Shown here: in pieces, positions 1 to 8,326 of the stretch | Layout: every line of letters starts with the position of its first letter | How positions within the stretch are numbered: position 1 is the stretch's first letter | Origin: a bacterium | GTDB lineage: Bacteria > Gemmatimonadota > Glassbacteria > GWA2-58-10 | Direction of reading: 5' to 3' | Assembly: GCA_021372515.1 (NCBI GenBank) | Contig: JAJFUG010000109.1 | Location: 1-29,586, forward strand | DNA: 29,586 nucleotides | Translations under genes and position numbers: made by a program | The notes under the pieces: model-generated | What the model was told of the DNA's origin: nothing | Database searches by the model: none | What the model saw: only the letters and a program-made list of their open reading frames with translations

Positions 1-1328
1 GTCAGGCGGTACGTGTAGATCGAGTCCTTGAACAGGCGGCGGCTGACCAGCAGGCCGAACACCGAGGCGATCATGATCGGCAGGATGAGGCGGTAGTCGT
101 TGGTCAGCTCGAACACCATCATGATCGCCGTGAGCGGGGCATGGCCGCAGCCGGCCAGCATGGCGCTGCTGCCGACCAGGGCGTAGGCGCCGATCTCGAT
201 CCCGGCCCCGCCGTGGGGCAACGGCAGCGGGCTGTTGAACAGCCAGCCGAAAATCCCGCCTGCCATCGCCCCGGTGAACAGCAGCGGGGCGAACACTCCG
301 CCCGAGCCGCCCGAGCCCAGGGTGATGGATGTGGTCAGGATTTTCACCACCAGCAGGGCCAGCATCAGCTCCAGGCCCAACTGGCCGAACAGGGCGGCCT
401 TGATCCCGCTGTAGCCGATCCCCAGAATCCCGGGGAGCTTGAGGCCCACCAGGCCCACGATCAGCCCGCCCAGAGCCGGACGGAGCACCTCGGGCACCTT
501 GCGCATCCGGTTGAACACGTCCTCCGTCCCGTAGTAGACCCGGATGAAAACCACCGAGAGCAAGGCGCAGAACACGCCCAGCAGGCTGTAGTGGATGAGT
601 TGCCAGTGTGAGATGATTTCGTAGTGCGGCACGGCGAACGCCGGGTGATCGCCCAGGGTGGCGCGGGTGATCGCGCTGGAGACCACCGAGGAGATGACCA
701 CCGGGGCGAAGGCGCTGGCCGAGAACGAGCCGAGGATTTCCTCCAGGGCGAACATCACCCCGGCGATGGGGGCGTTGAATATGGCGCTCAGGGCGGCCGC
801 GGTCCCGCAGGCCACCAGGATCGCCAGACGGTTGGAGCTCAGGCCCAGCGAGCGCCCCACCCGCGAGCCGATCCCGGAGCCGATCACCACCATCGGGCCC
901 TCCGGTCCGGCCGAGCCGCCCGAGGCGATAGTCACGATCGAGGCCAGAGTCTTGAGCAGGGTCTCTTTCAGGCTGATCAGGCTGCCGCGCTTGGCCACCG
1001 CCAGCATCACGTAGGGGATGCCGTGGCCGCGCACCCGGCTGTTCAGCTTGTACATCAAGCCCACGACCAGCCCGCCCAGCGCCGGGGCCAGGGGCATCAG
1101 GTAATGCCAGTGCGGCCCCATGCGGTCGAGCCGGGTGCTGAGCAGTTCCACAGCCGAGGCGCCGTAGTGAATGGCGCGCTCGAACCCGATGGAGGCCCAG
1201 GAGCCCAGCGCTCCCACCACCACGGCCAGGATGATCAGAAAAGAGCTTTCCTGTATCTGGAAACGCAGGAGAAGACGGTCCAGGGTCCTGCGCCAACTGA
1301 AGCGTGCGTGTTCGCTCAACAATTCCAC
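1..1328 (-). CDS. CLC-family chloride channel/transporter, partial (3' end beyond left edge)
   Basis: This is a multi-pass inner-membrane anion transport protein, of which at least 442 codons are visible. CLC landmarks appear in order: GHGIPY near residue 101, GPEGP with the external gating glutamate at about residue 143, FNAPIAG followed by the pair E196-E197, and GSGGSGGVFAP near residue 290. E197 aligns with the internal proton glutamate (E203) of the E. coli exchanger CLC-ec1, so a Cl-/H+ exchanger is plausible. The fragment ends in SIYTYRL, the junction between the membrane domain and any cytosolic tail, so CBS or TrkA-C domains may lie outside the window. The GTG at 1328 is the first reasonable start; an in-frame TAA lies at 1356-1358. 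It begins 5 nt after the stop of the upstream CLC gene, which implies co-transcription and probably translational coupling, since no good Shine-Dalgarno sequence is visible. Family assignment is secure; ion selectivity and mechanism are inferred. Confidence 0.9.
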   Translation of the reverse strand, partial: MELLSEHARFSWRRTLDRLLLRFQIQESSFLIILAVVVGALGSWASIGFERAIHYGASAVELLSTRLDRMGPHWHYLMPLAPALGGLVVGLMYKLNSRVRGHGIPYVMLAVAKRGSLISLKETLLKTLASIVTIASGGSAGPEGPMVVIGSGIGSRVGRSLGLSSNRLAILVACGTAAALSAIFNAPIAGVMFALEEILGSFSASAFAPVVISSVVSSAITRATLGDHPAFAVPHYEIISHWQLIHYSLLGVFCALLSVVFIRVYYGTEDVFNRMRKVPEVLRPALGGLIVGLVGLKLPGILGIGYSGIKAALFGQLGLELMLALLVVKILTTSITLGSGGSGGVFAPLLFTGAMAGGIFGWLFNSPLPLPHGGAGIEIGAYALVGSSAMLAGCGHAPLTAIMMVFELTNDYRLILPIMIASVFGLLVSRRLFKDSIYTYRL

Positions 1329-1333
1329 CAGTC

Positions 1334-3526
1334 TCAGCTCAGGCTGAATATCTTGTTAAGGTGCTCCTGCGTGCCCACCAGGACCAGGCCGTCACCCGGA
1401 TCGATCCGGTCCTCGCCGCGCGGGACGAAGTGCATCTGATGCTCGCCCTCGGTGCCGGGCGCGGGTTTACTCTGTCCCTCCGGCACGCCCTTGCGGATCA
1501 GAAACACCTGCACGCCGTAACGCTCGCTCAGGCTGAGCGCGGCCAGGGTCTGGCCCCAGAACAGGCGCGGGGCCTCGATCTCCACCATCTTGTATCCCGC
1601 CACCAGCTCCACCTCGTGGAAATGCGGGTCGCTGGTCAGGCTGCGCGCCACGTGGTCGCCCAGGTCGTGACGGATCACGGCGCGGCGGTAGGCGGCCAGC
1701 ATGTCCTGCTGACGGAGCATGCCGATGGGCACCCCCGGACGCGCCGGGTCGACCACCGGCACCTCCTCGATCCCGCTGTCCCCGTAGCGCCGGATCACCT
1801 CGTCCAGGCGGTCATCCGCCTCCAGCACCGGGAAATCGAGCAGGGCCAGGTCCTGGGCCACCAGAAGGTCGCGCAGGTTGACATCCTGCATCACCTCCAG
1901 GATGTTCTGCAGCGGGACGAGGCCGGTCATCCGGCCCGACTCGTCCACCAGCACGAAACTCTGGTGCTGCTCGGTCAGGGCCTTGCCGATCAGGTGGGGC
2001 AGCGGCGCGCTGTCCTCGACCAGCGCCACCCGGGGCAGCATGACATCCCCGACTTTCAGGCTGCGCAGGATATTGAGGTCGCGGCCGCGGTAGATGTTGA
2101 TCCCCTTGCGCACCAGCTTGCGCGTGTAGATCGACTGGCCGGAGAGCAGCTTGAACGCCACCAGGCTGGACAGGATGCTGGCGGTCATCACCGGCAGGAT
2201 GATCGCATAGTCGCCGGTAAGCTCGAAGATTATCAGGATCACGGTGATCGGCGCCTGCATCGTCCCGGCGATCATCGCTCCCATGCCCACCAGGGCGTAG
2301 GAGCCGCTCGGGCTGATCAGGCCGGGGGCGGCCAGGTGCAGCAGCGAGCCGACCAGCCCGCCCAGCATCGCTCCCTGGAACAGCGCCGGGGCGAACACTC
2401 CGCCCGAGCCGCCGCTGCCCACGGTGACCGAGGTGGCGACGAGCTTGAGCAATGTCAGGGTCAGCAGCAGAAAGATCGGCAGACGGCTGTCCAGGGCCAG
2501 GTCCATCGAGTCGTAGCCCGAGCCGAACACGTGCGGGAACCAGATGCCGACCACTCCCACGGCCAGCATGCCCACCACGGGACGGGCCACCACCGGCAGG
2601 CGGGTGCGCTCGAAAAGGTCCTCGCTGCGGTAGAGCACGGTGACAAAGAGCCAGGCCAGCCCGCCGGCCAGCACGCCAAGACCGGCGAAGAACAGGAACT
2701 CCCAGCTGCTGACCAGGGGCATATGATGCACTATGAAGGCCGGAGCGTCACCCATCAGCCAGCGGCTGATCACAGTGGCGGTGACGCTGCTGATGATGAT
2801 CGGGGTGACCTGGCTGAGGGCGAAATCCCCCAGGATGACCTCGATGGCGAACAGCGAGCCGCCGATGGGGGCGTTGAACGTGGCGGCCATGCCGGCCGCG
2901 GCCCCGCAGCCGACCAGGGTCTTGAGCCGGTTGTCCGAGGCGTGCAGGAGCTGGCCCACTCTGGAGCCCAGGGCCGCGCCGATCTGCACGATCGGGCCCT
3001 CACGTCCCACCGAGCCGCCGCTGGCCAGGGTCAGGGCCGAGGCCAGGGCGCGGGTGAACACCGTGCGCCCCCGCATCCGCCCCCCCCGCAGGGCGATGCT
3101 CTCCATCACCTCCGGCACACCGTGACCCTTGGTCTCCTGCGGGAAAAACCGGATCAGCGGGGAGAGGATCAGCCCGCCCAGGGCCGGGATCAAGAGGCGG
3201 TGCCACCAGGGAAGGGCAAGCAGCAGGTCGAGGAAATTGTCCCCCGGTCCGAAAAAGATACCCTGGAACAGGCTGATCAGCTTGCGGAACCCCACCGCGC
3301 CCAGCCCGCCCAGCAAGCCGATCACGACCGCCACGATCAGGATCAGGCGGGTTTCGGACCAGCGGTTGATCGAAAAAACGCGCACCAGGACTCGGCGGTA
3401 TTGCAGCAACCGGGAGGGCGGATGTTCGGGAGAGCCTATGGGAGTGCTTTCAGAGGGTTCCATCGCTCGGCTGGCAAAGGTTCGGGCCGGCCCGCCCGGC
3501 AGTCGCGGCCAACAGCCCCCGACCAT
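1334..3526 (-). CDS. CLC-family chloride channel with CBS pair and TrkA-C domain
   Basis: A 730-aa inner-membrane CLC protein. The membrane domain covers about residues 55-450 and shows GHGVPE (about 134), GREGP with gating glutamate E176, FNAPIGG (217) and GSGGSGGVFAP. After SIYTRKL come two CBS-like repeats (about 485-620) and a TrkA-C-like tail (about 640-725), which usually bind nucleotides or other small ligands to regulate transport. At the position of the internal proton glutamate the protein has V230 (AIEV), the residue found in animal CLC channels, so this copy may be channel-like or weakly proton-coupled. It is the first gene of a two-gene unit with the partial CLC downstream. The start is uncertain: ATG 3526 has no clear ribosome binding site, and an internal ATG at 3463 (MEPSES) would remove a weakly convincing 21-residue leader. 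Neither has a strong Shine-Dalgarno sequence. Confidence 0.92.
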   Translation of the reverse strand: MVGGCWPRLPGGPARTFASRAMEPSESTPIGSPEHPPSRLLQYRRVLVRVFSINRWSETRLILIVAVVIGLLGGLGAVGFRKLISLFQGIFFGPGDNFLDLLLALPWWHRLLIPALGGLILSPLIRFFPQETKGHGVPEVMESIALRGGRMRGRTVFTRALASALTLASGGSVGREGPIVQIGAALGSRVGQLLHASDNRLKTLVGCGAAAGMAATFNAPIGGSLFAIEVILGDFALSQVTPIIISSVTATVISRWLMGDAPAFIVHHMPLVSSWEFLFFAGLGVLAGGLAWLFVTVLYRSEDLFERTRLPVVARPVVGMLAVGVVGIWFPHVFGSGYDSMDLALDSRLPIFLLLTLTLLKLVATSVTVGSGGSGGVFAPALFQGAMLGGLVGSLLHLAAPGLISPSGSYALVGMGAMIAGTMQAPITVILIIFELTGDYAIILPVMTASILSSLVAFKLLSGQSIYTRKLVRKGINIYRGRDLNILRSLKVGDVMLPRVALVEDSAPLPHLIGKALTEQHQSFVLVDESGRMTGLVPLQNILEVMQDVNLRDLLVAQDLALLDFPVLEADDRLDEVIRRYGDSGIEEVPVVDPARPGVPIGMLRQQDMLAAYRRAVIRHDLGDHVARSLTSDPHFHEVELVAGYKMVEIEAPRLFWGQTLAALSLSERYGVQVFLIRKGVPEGQSKPAPGTEGEHQMHFVPRGEDRIDPGDGLVLVGTQEHLNKIFSLS

Positions 3527-3674
3527 CAGCGGTCATGGAAACTGTGTAAACATTCAAGATATACAACTCTCTTACGATAGTAAACATTTTTTCCACAATA
3601 TGCCAGTGGCGGACAGGGCTTTTCCTCAGCGAAGGCCGTCCCGAAAGGCTTTGCCCGCTGCCGGTCATTTTCTC
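3527..3674. other. Intergenic region upstream of the CLC genes
   Basis: This AT-richer spacer must hold the minus-strand promoter of the CLC pair. The 9-bp sequence GTAAACATT occurs twice as a direct repeat (3546-3554 and 3580-3588, 34 bp apart), which could be paired regulator sites or chance. I could not define a convincing -35/-10 pair on the minus strand. Confidence 0.3.
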
Positions 3675-3703
3675 TTGACAAACTAATCCTGCCGGATTAA
3701 CTT
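3675..3703 (+). promoter_or_regulatory. Probable sigma-70-type promoter for the tRNA pair
   Basis: A perfect -35 TTGACA (3675-3680) is followed after 17 bp by TAACTT (3698-3703), a weak -10 with three of six consensus matches. Transcription would start near 3711, about 35 nt before tRNA-Gly. A second TTGACA at 3718 has no matching -10. Confidence 0.4.
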
Positions 3704-3745
3704 AACGCTGAAATCGTTTGACATATCGAAAGCGCAACGATCCGA

Positions 3746-3820
3746 GCGGGAATAGCTCAGTGGTAGAGCGCCACCTTGCCAAGGTGGATGTCGCGGGTTC
3801 AAGTCCCGTTTCCCGCTCCA
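3746..3820 (+). tRNA. tRNA-Gly (anticodon GCC), CCA encoded
   Basis: The cloverleaf folds cleanly. The acceptor stem is GCGGGAA with TTCCCGC, and the D-arm is GCTC/GAGC. The anticodon stem CCACC/GGTGG has loop TTGCCAA, giving anticodon GCC, and the T-arm is CGGG TTCAAGT CCCG. The discriminator T is followed by an encoded CCA. A T-run follows immediately. Confidence 0.97.
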
Positions 3821-3838
3821 TTTTTTTTCCGGTCAACA

Positions 3839-3914
3839 GGCGGCGTACCCAAGTGGCTAAGGGAGAGGTCTGCAAAACCTTTATTCGGCGGTTCGATTCC
3901 GCCCGCCGCCTCCA
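3839..3914 (+). tRNA. tRNA-Cys (anticodon GCA), CCA encoded
   Basis: The acceptor stem GGCGGCG pairs with CGCCGCC. The anticodon stem AGGT/ACCT carries loop CTGCAAA, giving anticodon GCA. The T-arm GGCGG TTCGATT CCGCC is perfect. Discriminator U73, expected for tRNA-Cys, precedes an encoded CCA. It lies 18 nt after tRNA-Gly and is probably processed from the same transcript. Confidence 0.96.
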
Positions 3915-3937
3915 CTGACCCGGCCGGAGGATTTTTT
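3909..3937 (+). terminator. Possible intrinsic terminator after the tRNA pair
   Basis: CCTCC (3909-3913) can pair with GGAGG (3926-3930) around a GC-rich loop, followed by A and six T residues. The 5' arm overlaps the 3' end of tRNA-Cys, so the hairpin would compete with the tRNA fold. Weak support. Confidence 0.35.
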
Positions 3938-4084
3938 CAGCCGCAGATTCAAAGCCGTTTTCTCTTTTCCATACCGACCTTGCTTTTCAGCCCGCACTCC
4001 GCGATAATTAATCTCCAGAGACATTTTTCTCTCAATATACAGCCAGACTCAGTCCGGGTAAAAGCCGTTCGAGGAGAGTGTGCT

Positions 4085-4462
4085 ATGCACCGGCACGCGA
4101 TCTGCCACATCGAGTTTTCCTCCACCGACCTGGAGCGCACCCGCCGTTTCCTGGCCGGAATGTTCAACTGGAAATTCGATTCCTGGGGCGGCAATTACAT
4201 GCTGTTCAAGCCTCCGGTCGGGGTGGGTGGCGGTGTGCAGCGGGTGGACGTGGTCAATCCGGGGGCCTCGCCAGTGGTGTTCGTGGAGGTGGAGTCGATC
4301 GCCCCGTACCTGAAAAAGGCGGTCGAGCTGGGGGGGGCTGTGGCGCAGGCGGAGGCCGAGGTGCCGCACACCGGCTGGCTGGCCCAGGTGCGTGACCCGG
4401 ACGGCAACCTGATCGGGCTGTTCCGCCCGCACGCCGAGCCGGCCCATCCGCAGGCGATATGA
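4085..4462 (+). CDS. VOC-superfamily (glyoxalase/bleomycin-resistance fold) protein
   Basis: A 125-aa cytosolic protein of the vicinal oxygen chelate fold. The N-terminus (CHIEFSSTDLERTRRFLAGMF, residues about 7-27) matches the usual first beta-alpha unit, in which a His begins a strand and a D-LERT-R-F helix follows. The C-terminus ends with the typical VOC strand VRDPDGNLIGLF. Members include glyoxalase I, dioxygenases and drug-binding proteins; this short single-module type often has no known substrate, and none can be assigned here. The frame stays open upstream through the tRNA genes, but the ATG at 4085 has the Shine-Dalgarno GAGGAGAG 6 nt upstream and starts exactly at the fold, so it is preferred. 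It stands alone, with a likely terminator at 4512-4540. Confidence 0.85.
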   Translation: MHRHAICHIEFSSTDLERTRRFLAGMFNWKFDSWGGNYMLFKPPVGVGGGVQRVDVVNPGASPVVFVEVESIAPYLKKAVELGGAVAQAEAEVPHTGWLAQVRDPDGNLIGLFRPHAEPAHPQAI

Positions 4463-4511
4463 GCGGGGATGGGGTTACAATCTGTTGCGACTGGTTATAA
4501 GTCTTTCGTAG

Positions 4512-4540
4512 GGGCACGGCACGCCGTGCCCTTTGTTTTT
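4512..4540 (+). terminator. Intrinsic terminator / palindromic repeat after the VOC gene
   Basis: GGGCACGGC (4512-4520) and GCCGTGCCC (4523-4531) form a perfect 9-bp stem with a 2-nt (or opened 4-nt) loop, followed by TTTGTTTTTT. It lies between convergent genes, but only the plus strand has a U-tract. The adjacent CTAAGGGGG at 4542-4550 also occurs, as its complement CCCCCTTAG, in the palindromic cluster at the right end of the window, so this may be part of a dispersed repeat. Confidence 0.6.
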
Positions 4541-4563
4541 TCCTAAGGGGGACCGAGGGGGTT

Positions 4564-5655
4564 TTAATCCGCCAGGAGTGCCTCCACCGGGCCGGAGAGT
4601 GCGGTTCCCAGGCGTTGGGCGTGCATGCGCAGGGCGGCCCGCGAGGCCCCCAGGTGGATCGTGTCTGCCGCGGTGACAGAGAACGAGGCCACCAGCGCGG
4701 CGAAATCGAGGGCGCTGGCAAGCGGGGCCTGGCCCAGGCTGACCCGCTTTCGCGGCGGGCGGAGGATAAAGGGAAGCCCGGAGGCCGCGGCCACTATCAC
4801 CCCGGCCGTGGTGGCATCCCCGGCCCCGGCCGTGCTGACCACGGTAACTTTCGCCGGCGGGGTGAATTCCCAGGCCCCGTCCTCGAACCCGGCCGAGCCC
4901 TCCGCGCCCAGGGTCAGGCAGATACGCATCTGCGGGTTGAGCGGCAGAAGACTATCCTCCAGCGCCCGGCAAATGGCCTCCCGTCCCGCTGAGGCGGCCT
5001 CCAGCCCGGTCAGGGCCTGGGCCTCATCCCGGTTGAGCACCAGGATACCGGTCCGGCTCAGAAGCTCCCGGCACTCAGTTCCATGCAACTCGGCTGAGGT
5101 GAACGCGGACACGCTGAGGAACCCGTGCGCCGCGGCCAGCTCCAGAAGCGCTTCCCGCGCGGCGAGGGGCGCCTCCGGGGCGGCCAGGGCGATCCCGTGG
5201 CCGGCGTATTCGGCGAAAAGGCCCTCCGCCTTGAGGATATCCTCCGGGCGGACCCGCGCGCTGGCGCTGTTGGCGGTGGTGATATTGCCCCCCGCTGAAT
5301 CCGGATACTGGAAACAGACCGAGAACGTGGTGGCGGCCTGCGGGTCTTTCTCCACCCGGTCGACCTCGATCCCGGTGCGACTCATCAGCTCCAGCACCCC
5401 CGCTCCGGTGGAGTCCGCGCCCACGGCGCCCAGGGCCACCGTGCGGAAAGATCGCCCGGCGTTTGGTCCGAGCAGGGCCGCCACATAGTGCTCGATTATG
5501 TGCAGCTTGCAGAAATCCCGCGCCTCCAGCAACACCCCCTCGCGGCTCTCATCCCGTCCCAGGGTGTGGTCACCCACCAACTGAAAGAATATCCCGCTGC
5601 CGATCCCGCCGGTCCCGATGAGAATTCCGCAGCCGCCGGATGAGAAATTGGTCAT
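4564..5655 (-). CDS. PfkB-family carbohydrate/nucleoside kinase
   Basis: A 363-aa cytosolic kinase of the ribokinase/PfkB fold, which transfers phosphate from ATP to a sugar or nucleoside hydroxyl. The N-terminal glycine-rich stretch GILIGTGGIGSG (about 10-21), the substrate-side GAVGADSTG (about 76-84) and the C-terminal signature STAGAGDATTAG (about 284-295) are visible. GAGD supplies the catalytic aspartate and anion hole. STAGAGD replaces the common DTTGAGD, so the first Asp of the motif is missing; this occurs in divergent family members. The substrate cannot be told. The ATG at 5655 has GAGG at the right distance upstream. It is transcribed divergently from the efflux operon and convergently with the VOC gene; no neighbour indicates a pathway. 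Confidence 0.85.
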   Translation of the reverse strand: MTNFSSGGCGILIGTGGIGSGIFFQLVGDHTLGRDESREGVLLEARDFCKLHIIEHYVAALLGPNAGRSFRTVALGAVGADSTGAGVLELMSRTGIEVDRVEKDPQAATTFSVCFQYPDSAGGNITTANSASARVRPEDILKAEGLFAEYAGHGIALAAPEAPLAAREALLELAAAHGFLSVSAFTSAELHGTECRELLSRTGILVLNRDEAQALTGLEAASAGREAICRALEDSLLPLNPQMRICLTLGAEGSAGFEDGAWEFTPPAKVTVVSTAGAGDATTAGVIVAAASGLPFILRPPRKRVSLGQAPLASALDFAALVASFSVTAADTIHLGASRAALRMHAQRLGTALSGPVEALLAD

Positions 5656-5867
5656 GTAATTATCCTCAATGAGATCAAAGCCCTGGACCGTTCAGGCCTC
5701 TCTTGAAAAACACGGCCAAGTCGATTAAATTCCGTCCTAACATTTTACCCCGTACGCAACCCTGAATGCGCCGCTCCCTTGACCGCAGGCGGGGGGTTTT
5801 ATGTTTTCCCGGGCTGTAAAGTAGCCCAATCCGTGGAAAAAACAAGACCGCTCGGGTGGAGGGAACA

Positions 5868-8303
5868 ATGCGGGTGCGCGGTGTGCCGACAGCGGCTCTC
5901 TGGCTTCTTTGTGTTTTTCTTGCCGCCGCCGGGCGTCTGGGGGCGCAGGCGGCACGGCCGTCCCTGACCTTGGGGGTGCTGCAGGACGGGCCCTGGGCCG
6001 GGAACGACCGCGTGCTCGAACTGTTGCAGAGCGAGGCCCAAAGCCTTCTGGGTCGGGACTGGGAGGTTCGTTTTCCAGCCGACAAAATCATCCAGGCCGA
6101 CTGGAGCGCCGCCTCGATCCGCAGCGGCCTCGACCGCCTTCTGGCCGACCCGTCCGTGGACATGGTGATCACCGCCGGGTTCCTCTCCTCCTATGCTGCC
6201 TGCCACTTGGACAACCAGGGGTTCGCCAAGCCGGTGATCGCTCCGTTCGCGGCGGATGCCGAGGGGCTGGGGTTTCCCCGGAGCGGCCAGGGCAGCGGCG
6301 TGCGCAACCTTCACTACCTCACTTTCCGACGGGACCTTCAGCGAGACCTTGAGGTTTTCCACGAGTTGGCCGGGTTCAAGCGGCTGACCGTGGTTATGGG
6401 GCAGGAGATCGCCGGCGCGTTCCCGGAGGTCTGCTCGCGCCTGGAGCTCCGTCTGGATTCCCTCGGCTACGCACACCGTTTCGTGCTGGCCGGGGCCATG
6501 GCTGGGTCTGTGCTCGATTCCCTGAGCGGGCAGGACGAGGCGGTCTACCTGGGCCCCACGCTGCTGATGGATGACGCCCAGTTCGGCGCCCTGGCCCAGG
6601 GCCTGGCCCGTCGCGGCATCCCCAGCTTCTCTATGCTCGGCCGCGGCGATGTGGAGCGTGGCATCCTGGCCTCGCTCGCCCCGGCGTTCGACCTTCAGCG
6701 CCTGGCGCGCCGCGTGGCCCTGGACATCCAGAGCATCCGCCTGGGGCAGGCCCCCGAGAGCCTGAGCGTGGATTTCACCAAGGGCGAGGACCTGGCGATC
6801 AACATGGCCACGGCGCGGGCCACGGAAGTCAAACCGGACTGGGAGATACGCACCGAGGCCACGCTGATCGACGATGAACCGCTCACCTCACGGGCGATAG
6901 ACCTGGCCGGCGCGGTCAGGGAGGCGGTGGAGCGCAACCTCGACCTTCAGGCCCGCAGCCGCGAGGTGCTGGCCGGGGCGCAGGAGGTGAACCGCGCCCG
7001 CGCCAACCTTCTGCCCGACCTGGAGCTTTCGGGACAGGGGTTGGTGATCGACGCCGACCGGGCGCAGGCCAGTTTCGGGCTGCAGCCCGAGCGCACTGTC
7101 ACCGGCAGCCTGGAGCTGACCCAGGTGCTGTATTCGGACAAGGCCTGGGGCAACCTGGAGATCCAGAAACGCCTTCAGGAGGCCCGCGAGCTGGACCGCG
7201 AGAGCCTCCGCCTGGATATCACCCGCGAGGCCGCCTCCGCCTATCTGAACATCCTGCGCGCCCGCGTTCTGGAGCGTATCCGCCGTAACAACCTCAAAGT
7301 CTCGCGCGAGAACCTCGACCTGGCCCGCATGCGCGTACAGATCGGCTATGCCGGTCCGGGCGAGCTGTACCGCTGGCAGGCCCAGATCGCCATGGACAAG
7401 CGGGCCGTGATCGAGGCCGAATGGAAAGTCCGCCTGGCCGCCAGTGAACTTAACCGCCTTCTGCAACGCCCGTTGGAGGAGCCACTGGCCCCGCGCGAGG
7501 CGCCCTTGGACAGCCCCGACCTTCCCACCGGCGACCCGCGCCTCGCCGCTTACATCGGCAACGCGGAGGACTACGCCCTCCTGCGCGAGTTCATGGTCCG
7601 GGAGGCCCTGGCCGTCAGCCCCGAACTGCAGCGCCTGGACAAGGCCATCGCCGCGCAGGAGCGGGCCCGGAAAATGACCTCGCGCTCGTTCTGGTCGCCC
7701 AGCGTGGGCTTGCAGGCCGGGTACAGCGAGCGTTTTGCCAAGAGCGGGGCCGGGGCCGAGGGGTTCAAGCTCGACCTGCCCCCGTCCCTGCCGTTCCAGA
7801 TCGAGCTGCCCACGATGAACGACCATTCCTGGAACGTGGGTCTGGGGTTCAGCCTGCCGCTGTTCAACGGGGGCGGGAACCTGGCCGAGCACAGTCTGGC
7901 CGGGCGCAGGCTGGAGGAGCTTCGCCTGACCCGCCAGGCCGCGGCCCAGCGTATCGAGCAGCGCCTGCGGGCCGCGATGTTCCAGGCCGGCGCCTCCTGG
8001 CCCGGGATCCGGCTTTCGGCCCAGGCGGCCGAGGCCGCGCACCGGAACCTGGCGCTGGTCACGGATGCCTACGGCCAGGGCCTGCTCTCGATCACCGAGC
8101 TGCTGGAGGCGCAGAGCTACGACCTGACCGCCTCGCAGGCCGCCGAGAACGCGGTGTACGATTTCCAGTTCGACCTTCTGGCCCTGGAGCGCGCGGTGGG
8201 ACGTTTCTGGATGTTCCGTACGGATTCCGAGAAAGAGGACCTGTTCCGCCGCCTGCGCGAGTATGCCGCCCAGGCCGGCAGCGCCGGGCCGGTCAACCCT
8301 TAG
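5868..8303 (+). CDS. TolC-family outer-membrane efflux protein with N-terminal binding-protein-like domain
   Basis: An 811-aa exported protein, about twice the usual TolC length. A signal peptide (about residues 1-24: Arg-containing n-region, hydrophobic ALWLLCVFLAAA, then AQA) precedes a periplasmic-binding-like domain (about 28-330) resembling the ABC_sub_bind group. It has LGVLQDGP at the start, DMVITAGFLSSYAA in the middle, and a closing GEDLAINMATARAT like the FELVINLKTAKALG end of that family. From about 340 to 790 it is a TolC/OEP protein with two helical repeats (AVREAVERNLDLQARS, then FMVREALAVSPELQRLD) and the ITELLEAQ motif near the end. The GTG at 5856 is in frame, but ATG 5868 is preferred: GGAGGG lies just upstream and the signal peptide starts there. 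It is the first gene of the efflux operon. The binding-like domain may sense or present substrate at the periplasmic entrance; that role is inferred. Confidence 0.85.
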   Translation: MRVRGVPTAALWLLCVFLAAAGRLGAQAARPSLTLGVLQDGPWAGNDRVLELLQSEAQSLLGRDWEVRFPADKIIQADWSAASIRSGLDRLLADPSVDMVITAGFLSSYAACHLDNQGFAKPVIAPFAADAEGLGFPRSGQGSGVRNLHYLTFRRDLQRDLEVFHELAGFKRLTVVMGQEIAGAFPEVCSRLELRLDSLGYAHRFVLAGAMAGSVLDSLSGQDEAVYLGPTLLMDDAQFGALAQGLARRGIPSFSMLGRGDVERGILASLAPAFDLQRLARRVALDIQSIRLGQAPESLSVDFTKGEDLAINMATARATEVKPDWEIRTEATLIDDEPLTSRAIDLAGAVREAVERNLDLQARSREVLAGAQEVNRARANLLPDLELSGQGLVIDADRAQASFGLQPERTVTGSLELTQVLYSDKAWGNLEIQKRLQEARELDRESLRLDITREAASAYLNILRARVLERIRRNNLKVSRENLDLARMRVQIGYAGPGELYRWQAQIAMDKRAVIEAEWKVRLAASELNRLLQRPLEEPLAPREAPLDSPDLPTGDPRLAAYIGNAEDYALLREFMVREALAVSPELQRLDKAIAAQERARKMTSRSFWSPSVGLQAGYSERFAKSGAGAEGFKLDLPPSLPFQIELPTMNDHSWNVGLGFSLPLFNGGGNLAEHSLAGRRLEELRLTRQAAAQRIEQRLRAAMFQAGASWPGIRLSAQAAEAAHRNLALVTDAYGQGLLSITELLEAQSYDLTASQAAENAVYDFQFDLLALERAVGRFWMFRTDSEKEDLFRRLREYAAQAGSAGPVNP

Positions 8304-8326
8304 TCTGACGAGGCTGTGGAGGCAGG

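Noticed and set aside
1304-3580. 758-codon plus-strand open frame opposite the CLC gene
   Set aside because: Shadow of the CLC reading frame, with His/Gln-rich composition and no recognisable domain.
3718-4084. Upstream extension of the VOC frame and a 66-codon frame over the tRNAs
   Set aside because: They translate through two well-folded tRNA genes; the VOC gene has a strong ribosome binding site at its internal ATG 4085.
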